Source of the DNA: Caryophanales bacterium UBA4365
Lineage (GTDB): Bacteria > Bacillota_I > Bacilli_A > RFN20 > CAG-826
Direction: 5' to 3'
NCBI GenBank assembly: GCA_002393905.1
Contig: DGSJ01000065.1
Span: forward strand, 1 to 30,046
DNA length: 30,046 bases
In this document: positions 16,701 to 23,856 of the stretch, piece after piece
How positions within the stretch are numbered: the first letter of the stretch is position 1
How the letters are laid out: every line of letters begins with the position of its first letter
Position numbers and translations under genes: made by a program
Notes under the pieces: generated by a model
What the model was told of the DNA's origin: nothing
Seen by the model: the letters and a program-made list of their open reading frames with translations, nothing else
Databases searched by the model: none

Positions 16701-17806
16701 TTAGAAATGCTAATACAACAAGTACACAATTAAGAATTAAAAGCATTGATGTTACATTAGAGTCTGAATCAGGATCTTCTAGCGATCCAACCTCAATTAC
16801 CGCAACTGTTTCAAAGAAATTTTATGTTGGAGAAACAATCACTTCTTCAGATATTACTGTTAAAGATAACAATAACAAGACAGTTAGCTCATTTACATTT
16901 GCTGATGATGGCTATAAATTCACATATGCTGATGCAGCAAGTGGTGGAGCATCCACAAGTAAAACATTTACAGACGCTATTTCCGGCGCAAACTTAACAT
17001 GTTCATTAACTGTCCAAGTTCAAAGAAAAGCTTATGCCGCTCCATCAACAAGTACTTTAGAACACACTGGTTCAGAATTCTCAAGTGCCGGTATTGGCAG
17101 TAGTTATGCTACAAATCAAACTGCAACAGTTGATGGAATCACATTTACAGTTGATGGTTATATTTATTCAAGCAAACTTTCTTTAAGCAGTAGTAAAACT
17201 TCTGCTCCAGGAAAAGTCATCAATACAACTCCTTATCCAGGTGGTATTACAAATGTCACTGTTAGTGGAGCTTCTCCAGATATTCAGTTAAGTACTGATG
17301 GATCAACCTGGGTTGATTTATCAAGTGCTCAAACAAGTACGAACAACTATTTGTATTTAAAACTTTTCTACAAAACTACTTCTCAATCAAGTTATGTGAA
17401 CATCACTTCCTTTACCGTTACACACAGAGCAGCCGAAACTGCCTCTAACGTTGCCAACTATGTGATGTATGAAGACACAAATAATCAATGTAATACAAAA
17501 CTTGATATCGCAATTGGCTATTTAAATAATCTTACTCAAACTGAACTCAATTCATTTGCTACTAAAACAGAATCTCAAGATTATGTTATTTACACAGCTC
17601 GCACTCGTTTGAATGCTTGGGCTGCAAGTAAAGGTAAGACAATTAACTATTCAACTTCAGGACATGTTGTTATGGGCAGTTATGTCAATCCAATTATTAA
17701 TGCGTTTGAAGCAGGAAATGCAACAACCATTATTATCATTATTGGTATTATTGGATTAACTGCTCTTGGTGGTTATATCTTCATCCGAAAACGCAAAGAA
17801 ATTTAA
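13769..17806 (+). CDS. Surface-anchored endonuclease I with Ig-like repeats
   Basis: The 1345-residue protein starts with a signal peptide (about residues 1-25, ending GAGVAA). Residues 35-290 are an endonuclease I (EndA/Bsn) domain: YNREHSIPQSWW with catalytic His123, and the metal/DNA segment PTDGWVNNKRGNLPFG; the His usual just before that PTD is Ile. Then come a Big_2 Ig domain (298-388), an Ig-like domain (390-467), a beta-rich domain (468-596), three 85-86-residue Ig-like repeats (597-851), beta-sandwich-like modules, a conserved C-terminal helical domain (about 1220-1300), one TM helix and an RKRK tail. No LPXTG is seen, so it is anchored by the TM. It probably degrades extracellular DNA or RNA for nucleotides. 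GGAG 9 nt upstream and the signal peptide favour this ATG over a GTG at 13733. Confidence 0.9.
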   Translation: MKTKLSLVLASLAMAFSVGAGVAATNKDISNADAADIYSTCETYYNAKDKTGLFGAVRSVAQANRISLKGGSAYGNLWEIYKTAYIKSDGYIFDYYSNISNFRPGTDQAGNYSGEGDKYNREHSIPQSWWDSGTTYQGADAYIVVPTDGWVNNKRGNLPFGNVGSVTGTSNGGFSKWGSSKSGYGYSGTVFEPDDSVKGDFARIYYYAIVGWDNSYTWTYAEGDSCFKGTYDETNHGLTDYAIKLLSEWSKLDPVSDWERSVNTKVKAAQGNVNPFIDHPEYADVIWKDATGYTKYANDTGITSISKTSATLAEGETTTISAVSSNSGTISWVSDDEDVATVSSPTAASGANVTITGVAAGTATITAIVTIDGTQYPKTCTVTVTKVVSSLSKGSTSPTKTTYTAGESFDSTGLTITATYSDSTTSNVTSSVVWTPDPLTAGTTSVTGTFGGKTITITGLTVNAATEPEIIDSNSDLSVGDYVVLRTAAGVGVTGWNNNKDATVSETETEWKKYYVASASSSGFTLKDESANNFIATPGRDNKFVYGSAATCSTDSSGHLICNSRYLCKNGTNYRFYTSVGSYLPFFIYKVPASSTKTLSSISVATAPTKVTYTAGEYFDPTGLFITRTYSDSTSDTYAYAGHTSEFAFTPTTSTALTTSNTSVTITYSGKSTSQAITVNAAKTLSSISVSTAPTKTSYYSGQTFDPTGLVIRRTYSDSTYDTYTYANHTSEFSFSPSTSTALTTSNVSVTITYGGKSTTQAITVNEVTLTSIAVSTAPSKLTYVVDECFNPTGLVITRNYSNSTSDTYTYANHTSEFSFNPSLSTGLTTQNTSVTISYGGKSTTQAITVNTSGGGGSETEESSVTINFASGGNCTSTSGSFDGVSFTTAQSSSNNPPAYNTNSSELRMYYASSGDGNALTLTPDSGYSIIGVVITASSSSYTPTVKYNVDGGSDVTGSWSSTVMTISGVSASSSFVFRNANTTSTQLRIKSIDVTLESESGSSSDPTSITATVSKKFYVGETITSSDITVKDNNNKTVSSFTFADDGYKFTYADAASGGASTSKTFTDAISGANLTCSLTVQVQRKAYAAPSTSTLEHTGSEFSSAGIGSSYATNQTATVDGITFTVDGYIYSSKLSLSSSKTSAPGKVINTTPYPGGITNVTVSGASPDIQLSTDGSTWVDLSSAQTSTNNYLYLKLFYKTTSQSSYVNITSFTVTHRAAETASNVANYVMYEDTNNQCNTKLDIAIGYLNNLTQTELNSFATKTESQDYVIYTARTRLNAWAASKGKTINYSTSGHVVMGSYVNPIINAFEAGNATTIIIIIGIIGLTALGGYIFIRKRKEI
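15560..16322 (+). repeat. Three tandem ~256-bp Ig-domain repeats
   Basis: Repeat units begin at 15560, 15818 and 16073 (258 and 255 bp apart). Each encodes an L-[ST]-S-I-x-V-x-T-A-P start, a PTGL[VF]I turn, a Y[AT]YA..HTSEF motif and a K-S-T-[ST]-Q-A-I-T-V-N end. The divergence between units suggests protein-level selection rather than very recent duplication. Confidence 0.85.
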
Positions 17807-17822
17807 TTCAATTTACTGATTA

Positions 17823-17852
17823 AAAAAGATGCGGGAATTTCCGCATCTTTTT
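17823..17852. terminator. Bidirectional intrinsic terminator
   Basis: AAAAAGATGCGG (17823-17834) pairs with CCGCATCTTTTT (17841-17852) around a GAATTT hexaloop. It lies between the nuclease and the convergent hypB. A weaker TAACC/GGTTA hairpin (17859-17863/17874-17878) overlaps the hypB stop codon. Confidence 0.9.
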
Positions 17853-17875
17853 GCTATTTAACCGAGATTTGCTGG

Positions 17876-18538
17876 TTATTTTTGATCAATAAGTGAACTT
17901 AAATATTTTGCTAATTCATCCACGCCTTCATCTTTAAGAGCAGATACTTTGAAGACCTTTGCTTTTGGGTTACGGCGGTGGATGTATTCTTCACATTTAA
18001 CAAAATCAAAATCGAATACAGGAAGAGTATCAATCTTAGTGATAACCACAACATTTGAGACTTTAAACATTAATGGATATTTAAGAGGTTTATCATGTCC
18101 TTCTGGGACACTAAGAAGCATCATGTTGAGATTACTACCAGTATCAAACTCTGCAGGGCAAACTAAATTTCCAATATTTTCTAAGATTAGAAGATCTAAA
18201 TCATCAATCTCAAAAGACTTTGTCGCATCTTCAACCATCTGTGCAGTTAAGTGACACGCTCCAGAAGTATGAACTTGAATGGCTTTTACTCCAGTTCTTT
18301 TAGAGATTCTTTCCGCATCAACGTCTCCATCAATATCCGCTTCCATCACTCCGATTTTGTATTTATCTTTCAGTCGATTGATTAAATTACAAAGGAGAGT
18401 TGTCTTTCCACTTCCTGGAGAAGCCATCACATTTAAAAAGAAAATGTGCTTTTTATGAAGCATCTCTCTTACTTCTTTCGCTTTTTGGTTGTTCTCAACT
18501 AGAACATCTTCTTTAACTTGAACGATTTTAAAATCCAT
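17876..18538 (-). CDS. hypB: HypB GTPase, copy 1 (variant G4 motif)
   Basis: HypB is the GTPase that, with HypA, delivers nickel to [NiFe] hydrogenase precursors. This 220-residue copy has the Walker A SPGSGKTT (40-47), EADIDGDVDAERI, the metal-site CH of HTSGACHL (Cys95, His96), ENIGNLVCPAEFDTG with Cys127, PEGHDKPLKYP, and a G4 motif reading TKID (167-170), where most HypB proteins have NKxD. It lacks the N-terminal Cys-rich or His-rich nickel-storage extension of some HypB proteins. It is divergent from a second hypB only 74 bp away. An extended -10 (TGATACAAT) puts the transcript start about 3 nt before the ATG. Confidence 0.93.
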   Translation of the reverse strand: MDFKIVQVKEDVLVENNQKAKEVREMLHKKHIFFLNVMASPGSGKTTLLCNLINRLKDKYKIGVMEADIDGDVDAERISKRTGVKAIQVHTSGACHLTAQMVEDATKSFEIDDLDLLILENIGNLVCPAEFDTGSNLNMMLLSVPEGHDKPLKYPLMFKVSNVVVITKIDTLPVFDFDFVKCEEYIHRRNPKAKVFKVSALKDEGVDELAKYLSSLIDQK

Positions 18539-18547
18539 AACGCATGT

Positions 18548-18602
18548 ATTGTATCACAAAATCATTTTTCTAAGTGAATAACTAAAATAGTTATGATAAA
18601 AT
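18548..18602. promoter_or_regulatory. Divergent extended -10 promoters between the two hypB genes
   Basis: On the minus strand TGATACAAT (18556-18548) ends 9 nt before the copy-1 ATG. On the plus strand TGATAAAAT (18594-18602) ends 10 nt before the copy-2 ATG. Predicted leaders are about 3-4 nt and neither start has a Shine-Dalgarno site. A shared regulator could bind the roughly 37 bp between them. Confidence 0.55.
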
Positions 18603-18612
18603 CATACATACA

Positions 18613-19287
18613 ATGAAAGAAATCAAAACCATTGTCGTCAATCGTTCCGCTTATGCAGATAACGATGAAGAAGCAGAGCTTCTTCGCGCTTATCTCAAAG
18701 ATCACGGAACGTTTTTAGTTAATCTTATGTCTTCTCCAGGAGCTGGAAAGACGACAACATTAACTGCTTTAATTAATTTATTAAAGAAGGATTATCGTAT
18801 TGGCGTAATGGAGGCCGACATCGATAGCGATGTTGACGCTCTTAGTATAGCTAAGAATACCGGAGTTAAATCTATTCAGATTCACACCTCCGGAATGTGT
18901 CATCTTGATGCTGGAATGACCAAATCTGGTTTAGATTCCATCAATATCTCTGATTTAGACTTAGTCTTTTTAGAGAATGTTGGTAACCTTGTTTGCCCAG
19001 CGGAATTCGATACTGGAGCCTCAATGGATATGATGATTCTTTCCATTCCTGAAGGTGATGATAAACCTTTAAAATACCCACTAGTCTTTGAAAAATGCGA
19101 CCTTGTCTTAATCAATAAAATCGACGCTATCGATTATTTTGATTTCGATATGGAAAAGTGTAAAAAAACAATCTTGATGCGTAATCCAAACGCCACAATT
19201 ATTGAAATCTCTGCAAAGACTGGAAAAAATATTAATGAAGTAGTAAACTACTTTCATAATAAATTAAATTCTTGGAGGGCAAACTAA
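18613..19287 (+). CDS. hypB: HypB GTPase, copy 2
   Basis: This 224-residue HypB shares all family motifs with the divergent copy: SPGAGKTTT (41-49), MEADIDSDVDA, HTSGMCHLDAGM with Cys96-His97, LENVGNLVCPAEFDTG with Cys128, PEGDDKPLKYP and a canonical NKID (168-171). Its N-terminus is also short, without a CxxC or His-rich nickel-storage tract. The two copies are clearly paralogous but differ along their whole length, so the duplication is not recent. It begins an operon: 2 nt separate its stop from the Fe-S flavoprotein, whose RBS (TGGAGGG) lies in its last codons, and hypA closes the unit. Confidence 0.94.
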   Translation: MKEIKTIVVNRSAYADNDEEAELLRAYLKDHGTFLVNLMSSPGAGKTTTLTALINLLKKDYRIGVMEADIDSDVDALSIAKNTGVKSIQIHTSGMCHLDAGMTKSGLDSINISDLDLVFLENVGNLVCPAEFDTGASMDMMILSIPEGDDKPLKYPLVFEKCDLVLINKIDAIDYFDFDMEKCKKTILMRNPNATIIEISAKTGKNINEVVNYFHNKLNSWRAN

Positions 19288-19289
19288 AT

Positions 19290-22190
19290 ATGCCAGAGAA
19301 AAACACTAAGGTAGTCTCCAAATATGATGGAGAAACCGGCTACTCTTACGAAAAGAAGCTTTGTAAATTAGCCGCGAAAATTACTGACGTTGTTCCACAC
19401 AAACTTTTTGGTGTGAAAACAACTGACCCAGAATACTGGGGATTAAGAGAGGTTCTCACCGAACCAATGATCGACATCTTATTGAAGATGAAACAAAGAA
19501 AACACTATGTCTTTGAAGATCTCCAAAAGATGAACAAGGATATTAATCCTGTTGAATTACAAAAACTCTTAGACCAAATGTCTGTTATCGGTATCATCGA
19601 ATATGATTACGGTGATAACTATGCTTGGGATCATCCGCTTGAGGATAAACCAAAAGTTAAACGTTACATGCTTTCCTACTTTGTTCCAGGTAGTGCTGAA
19701 TTAATGAACAGTAGTGAAGATCGTATCGCTAAAAACCCAGCAGTCGCTAACATGTTTGAAAGAATGACATTCATTCCATTAGCTGGCATTACTGAAATGC
19801 TTCCTCCAGGTGGTGGCGGTGTTGGTATGCACGTCATCCCAGTTGAAAAAGCCATCGAAAACGAACAAGAAAGTATTGATGTAGAACATATTTCCCACTG
19901 GATGAAGAAATATGAAGGACACATCTCTGCTGGTATTTGTTCCTGTCGTGCTTCTCGAGCTATGCTCGGTGATGGCTGTATTGACGATTGTAACGACTGG
20001 TGTGTCCAATTCGGTGATATGGCCGATTACACTGTCGAAACAGGTCGTGCTCACTACATTACTAAAGAAAGAGCCTTAGAAATCTTTGAAGCTGCTGAAA
20101 AGAACGGCTTCGTTCACCAAATTACAAATATTGATGGAGAAAACAAGATCTTTGATATTTGTAACTGTGATGTCAAGATTTGTAACGCTTTAAGAACTGC
20201 CCTCTTATTTAATACTCCATACTTAGAAAGAAGCGCATATACTGCTAACGTCACTAAAGATAAATGTGTCGCTTGTGGTCAATGTGTCCAAAACTGTCCA
20301 GCCGGTGCTGTTAAACTTGGTCAAAAACTTTGTAAAGCCGATGGCAGTGAACAAAAATATCCTCACGCCGTTTTACCAGATAAAATCAAATGGGGCAAAT
20401 ACGCGTGGGATGAAAACTATCGTTCCACAATGCGTGCAACCGATACCTGGGACAGTGGTACTGCTCCATGTAAAGTTGCTTGTCCAGCTCACGTTCCAGT
20501 TCAAGGCTATCTCAAGATGGCTCATGAAGGAAGATATCGTGAAGCCTTAGCTTTAATTAAAACCCAAAACCCATTCCCAGCAGTCTGTGGTCGTGTTTGT
20601 AACAAAAAATGTGAAGAAGCATGTACCAGAGGCAAGATCGATGCTCCAGTTAGCATTGACGCGGTGAAGAAATTCCTTGCTGAGGAAGAAAGAAAATCTA
20701 AAGAACGTTATGTTCCAGAAAAGATTTATCCATCCTTAGTTGGTGAATTCAAAGAAAAGATCGCTATTATCGGTGCTGGTCCAGCTGGTTTAAGTGCTGC
20801 CTACTACTTAGCTGAAGGTGGATTTAGACCAACTGTGTTTGAAAAACACGAAAAACCAGGTGGTATGATGACCTATGGTATTCCAACCTGGAAACTTGAA
20901 AAAGATGTTATCGAATCCGAAATTGATATTATTCGTCAGTTAGGCGCCGAAATTAAATGCGGTGTTGAAGTCGGTAAAGACGTCACCATCGAAGAACTTA
21001 AAAAACAAGGCTACAAAGCCTTCTATGTCGCGATCGGCTGCCAAGGTGGTCGTAAGCCAGGCATTCCAAACGAAGATGCTAAAGGAACAGACATTGCTGT
21101 CTCGTACTTAGCTGACGCCTTAGATAAACAAGTCCCATTCAAAGGTGATGTTGTTGTCGTTGGTGGTGGTAACGTCGCTATTGACTGTGTCCGTACTGCT
21201 CACCGTTTAGGTGCCAAAAACGTTGGTATGTATTGTCTTGAATCACGAGAAACCATGCCAGCCAGTAAAGAAGAAATTGAAGAAGCTCTTGCTGAAAATG
21301 TTTCCATCAATAATGGTTGGGGACCAAAAGAAGTCAAAGTTAACTCCAAAGGAGAAGTGGAAGCCATTGTCTTTAAGAAATGTCTTTCCTGCTTTGATAA
21401 AGAAGGTAAATTCAATCCATCATATGATGAAAATGAAACAATCGAAGTCAAGGCTGATAAGATTGTCTTCGCCATTGGTCAATCCATCGTTTGGGGTGAT
21501 CTCTTAAAGGGAACCAAGGTCACATTCTGGAAGAATGGTTATCCAATTGCCGATAAAGTTACCTTCCAAACTGCTGATCCAGACATCTTCGTTGGTGGAG
21601 ACGTCTTCACTGGTCCTAAATTCGTGATTAACGCCATTGCTGGTGGTCACCAAGCTGCTGAAGCTCTTGCTCGTCACGTCCGTCCAAATGCAACAATGGA
21701 TGTTGGATTCAACCGTCGTAACTTCAAACAACTTAATAAAGAAGATATTAAGCTTCCAGGTTATGATGAAGCCGGACGTCAAGAAGCAGGCATGGATGAA
21801 AAGATCGACCACAAGAACTCCTTCGTTGATGCTCATAAGACACTTACTGAAGAACAAGTCCATACCGAAACCGGACGTTGCTTAAGCTGTGGTGCAGCTT
21901 ATGTTGATCCAAACAAGTGTATTGGTTGTGGTATTTGTACAACAAAATGTCATTTCGATGCCATCCATCTTGTTAGAGATCATCCAAAGTGCTCCGAAAT
22001 GAAACGTGCCGAAAAGAAAGTTGGTACTTTATTAAAGTACGCTGCCAAACGTCAAGTGAAGATTCTCTTCCACTCTGGCTCTAAAGAAGCACGTATGATG
22101 AGAAAGAAACGTCGTGAATGGAACAAGTATTATAAGGAAGCCAAGAAAACAGCTCCAGATACTGGTAATTCCGTTCAAATCCAAGACTAA
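19290..22190 (+). CDS. Large Fe-S flavoprotein, GltD-like NAD(P)H oxidoreductase fusion
   Basis: This 966-residue cytoplasmic redox protein joins several modules. Residues 1-300 are a Cys-rich domain of uncertain family (CSC 217-219, C230, C234, C238, CNC 291-293, C298). Residues 326-336 are a [4Fe-4S] motif CVACGQCVQNC. Residues 394-445 are the GltD-type N-terminal Fe-S domain (CPAHVPVQGYL; C433, C437, C441, C445). FAD binding follows (GAGPAG 495-500, EKPGGMMTYGIP), then NAD(P)H binding (GGGNVA 625-630) and a GGDVFTGP flavin motif. A C-terminal ferredoxin (CIGCGICTTKC 877-887) and a basic tail end the protein. It probably moves electrons between NAD(P)H and a ferredoxin-like partner. The ATG at 19290 has TGGAGGG upstream. 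Its place between hypB and hypA suggests coupling to a nickel enzyme. Confidence 0.9.
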   Translation: MPEKNTKVVSKYDGETGYSYEKKLCKLAAKITDVVPHKLFGVKTTDPEYWGLREVLTEPMIDILLKMKQRKHYVFEDLQKMNKDINPVELQKLLDQMSVIGIIEYDYGDNYAWDHPLEDKPKVKRYMLSYFVPGSAELMNSSEDRIAKNPAVANMFERMTFIPLAGITEMLPPGGGGVGMHVIPVEKAIENEQESIDVEHISHWMKKYEGHISAGICSCRASRAMLGDGCIDDCNDWCVQFGDMADYTVETGRAHYITKERALEIFEAAEKNGFVHQITNIDGENKIFDICNCDVKICNALRTALLFNTPYLERSAYTANVTKDKCVACGQCVQNCPAGAVKLGQKLCKADGSEQKYPHAVLPDKIKWGKYAWDENYRSTMRATDTWDSGTAPCKVACPAHVPVQGYLKMAHEGRYREALALIKTQNPFPAVCGRVCNKKCEEACTRGKIDAPVSIDAVKKFLAEEERKSKERYVPEKIYPSLVGEFKEKIAIIGAGPAGLSAAYYLAEGGFRPTVFEKHEKPGGMMTYGIPTWKLEKDVIESEIDIIRQLGAEIKCGVEVGKDVTIEELKKQGYKAFYVAIGCQGGRKPGIPNEDAKGTDIAVSYLADALDKQVPFKGDVVVVGGGNVAIDCVRTAHRLGAKNVGMYCLESRETMPASKEEIEEALAENVSINNGWGPKEVKVNSKGEVEAIVFKKCLSCFDKEGKFNPSYDENETIEVKADKIVFAIGQSIVWGDLLKGTKVTFWKNGYPIADKVTFQTADPDIFVGGDVFTGPKFVINAIAGGHQAAEALARHVRPNATMDVGFNRRNFKQLNKEDIKLPGYDEAGRQEAGMDEKIDHKNSFVDAHKTLTEEQVHTETGRCLSCGAAYVDPNKCIGCGICTTKCHFDAIHLVRDHPKCSEMKRAEKKVGTLLKYAAKRQVKILFHSGSKEARMMRKKRREWNKYYKEAKKTAPDTGNSVQIQD

Positions 22191-22192
22191 TT

Positions 22193-22537
22193 ATGCACGA
22201 ACTTGGAATCGTGATGCATGTCATCAAACAGATTGAAGAGCTCGCCAAAGAAAAACAAGTTCACGAAGTCAAAGAACTTACTCTAGAAATTGGTGAAGTC
22301 TCTGGCGTTGTCAAAGAATACTTTGTCGATGCCTTCAACTGGGCGATCAAACGCACTGAACACATGCAGAACTGTAAACTCAATTACATCACCATCCAAG
22401 CGATCACCTATTGTGAGGATTGTAAACAAACCTACGAAACGGTGAAATATGGTAAGGAGTGTCCACATTGTCACTCCAAGAAAACCTATCTTGTGACTGG
22501 TCGAGATGTCTACATTAAAGACGTTAAAGTTGATTAA
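22193..22537 (+). CDS. hypA: HypA nickel metallochaperone
   Basis: HypA binds nickel and passes it, with HypB, to the [NiFe] hydrogenase large subunit. The 114 residues match the family. MHE at the N-terminus supplies the nickel-binding His2, and the zinc domain has two CxxC pairs (CEDC and CPHC) near residues 74-92, followed by the conserved GRDVYIKDVKV end. It starts 2 nt after the flavoprotein stop codon with no separate RBS, so translation is likely coupled. A strong terminator follows. HypC, HypD, HypE, HypF and hydrogenase subunits are absent from the window. Confidence 0.96.
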   Translation: MHELGIVMHVIKQIEELAKEKQVHEVKELTLEIGEVSGVVKEYFVDAFNWAIKRTEHMQNCKLNYITIQAITYCEDCKQTYETVKYGKECPHCHSKKTYLVTGRDVYIKDVKVD

Positions 22538-22542
22538 ATAAC

Positions 22543-22578
22543 AAAAGAGTCGATATGAAAAATGTCGACTCTTTTTGT
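22543..22578 (+). terminator. Intrinsic terminator after hypA
   Basis: AAAAGAGTCGA (22543-22553) pairs with TCGACTCTTTT (22565-22575), and three more pairs extend the stem. A T run follows. Confidence 0.88.
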
Positions 22579-22599
22579 TTGCCTTAAAAAAGTAAAATA

Positions 22600-22632
22600 A
22601 AAAGGATTTGCTGGTGATTTTACTGCAAATCC
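22600..22632 (-). terminator. Intrinsic terminator of the PAP2 gene
   Basis: On the minus strand GGATTTGC (22632-22625) pairs with GCAAATCC (22611-22604) over a 13-nt loop and is followed by a T-rich tract. Confidence 0.7.
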
Positions 22633-22641
22633 CTAATATTT

Positions 22642-23556
22642 TTATTCAGCTTTAACTTCTTTACTAGAGAGTTTTATGAACACTTCATTTGTTCCAATTG
22701 TAAACGCAGTAGTCAGTAGCATTCCCATCGAAACATCGCTTAAGAAGTGTGCTCCAACTCGAATACGAGCGAAGCAGACAAGTAGTGTCCACGCAAATCC
22801 AACATAAAGTAATGGAAGTTGAATCCTTTCTTGTCCTTTCACAAAGTAAGGAACCAAAAGCGCAAACATCATTGTCAGAGCACTTCCTCCAGCGTGTCCG
22901 CTTGGGAAGGATTTAAATTCTTCACTTGTTAAACCAGTAACAGCCATTAAATCTTTGTGGTTCTTACATGGTTGATACCAGTTATGGAAGTTAATTTCAT
23001 CAAATAAGGTTAAACTTCTGTATCTTGGGCGGTGGAAGATACTCTTTAAAAGAGTTACTCCAGGAACAAGAGCTAAGAAGATAAAGATTGCCGCGAAAAC
23101 TAAGGCAATCCAAATATGTTGTCTTTCACTTTTACCAATAAGGTAATAACCAAGATAGGTCATACCTGAAGCAAATGGAACAACGATTAAATAACCTAAC
23201 CATTTTATAGATGGAAGGTTAAATCCATTTACTCCAAAGAATTCTCTTCCAGCAAAGAAGACTGATGCTGCAAAAGCAAGAACACATAAGACATAGAAAA
23301 GGATTGTATAACCAATCTTATATTGTTTCTTTAAAGCAAGTGATAGGAAACCACCTCCAATAAAAGAGAGTGCTAGATAACCGGGTAACGTTCCAACTGA
23401 CGAAACAAGAATTCCGAAGGTATCATCCCGGTTAAATAATGCTCCAGAAACTTGTTGATCAAATAGTGTTCCAAGAACAAATCCAAGAACAGTTAGACCA
23501 AGAATTATGTAGAGATGAAGACGTAATTTTTTCATAATTAAACCAAATCTTTTCAA
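22642..23556 (-). CDS. PAP2-family membrane phosphatase
   Basis: The 304-residue polytopic protein carries the three phosphatidic-acid-phosphatase type 2 motifs in order: KSIFHRPRY (about residues 171-179), SFPSGHAGGS (about 217-226) and ARIRVGAHFLSDV (about 263-275). The histidines of the second and third motifs are the acid/base and phosphate-accepting residues. Such enzymes dephosphorylate lipid phosphates such as phosphatidate or undecaprenyl pyrophosphate at the outer face of the membrane; the substrate cannot be told here. The listed start is TTG, supported by AAAGGA about 8 nt upstream; an ATG seven codons further in has only a weak RBS. It is a single-gene unit. Confidence 0.92.
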   Translation of the reverse strand: MKRFGLIMKKLRLHLYIILGLTVLGFVLGTLFDQQVSGALFNRDDTFGILVSSVGTLPGYLALSFIGGGFLSLALKKQYKIGYTILFYVLCVLAFAASVFFAGREFFGVNGFNLPSIKWLGYLIVVPFASGMTYLGYYLIGKSERQHIWIALVFAAIFIFLALVPGVTLLKSIFHRPRYRSLTLFDEINFHNWYQPCKNHKDLMAVTGLTSEEFKSFPSGHAGGSALTMMFALLVPYFVKGQERIQLPLLYVGFAWTLLVCFARIRVGAHFLSDVSMGMLLTTAFTIGTNEVFIKLSSKEVKAE

Positions 23557-23856
23557 GAAATTTTCCTTTACTTAATTTCTATAGTTATCATAGACATTTT
23601 TCAAAAACAATTAAAGACCATAAACATTAATGTTCGATAAATTCGAGGTAATTATAAAGTGTGGTTTACCTAACTTATGAACATTAAAAATGATGATTTA
23701 AAAGTAGTACAGTTATTCTTAACTAACTCATAGATAAATATAATTAGAAAATTATATAGTGAATCGTTTATAATGTTTATTCACGTAGTTCACGTGGATA
23801 CACGCATTCGTTAGTAAGCGTGTGATTCAAAATTTAAAATAAGGAAACCACAACAC
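23557..23856 (+). promoter_or_regulatory. 300-bp divergent intergenic region, promoter of the clostripain gene
   Basis: No gene is seen here. AACATTAATGTT (23623-23634) is a perfect 12-bp palindrome. TATAAT (23769-23774) is the likely -10 of the protease gene, without a convincing -35. The predicted leader has CACGTG (23791-23796) and a hairpin with ACACGC (23800-23805) paired to GCGTGT (23818-23823). TAAGGAAA (23841-23848) is a modest RBS before the ATG at 23857. Confidence 0.4.

Noticed and set aside
18613..19287. UreG rather than HypB
   Set aside because: The HTSGxCH metal motif, ENxGNLVCPAEFDTG and the neighbouring hypA fit HypB, and no urease genes are nearby.
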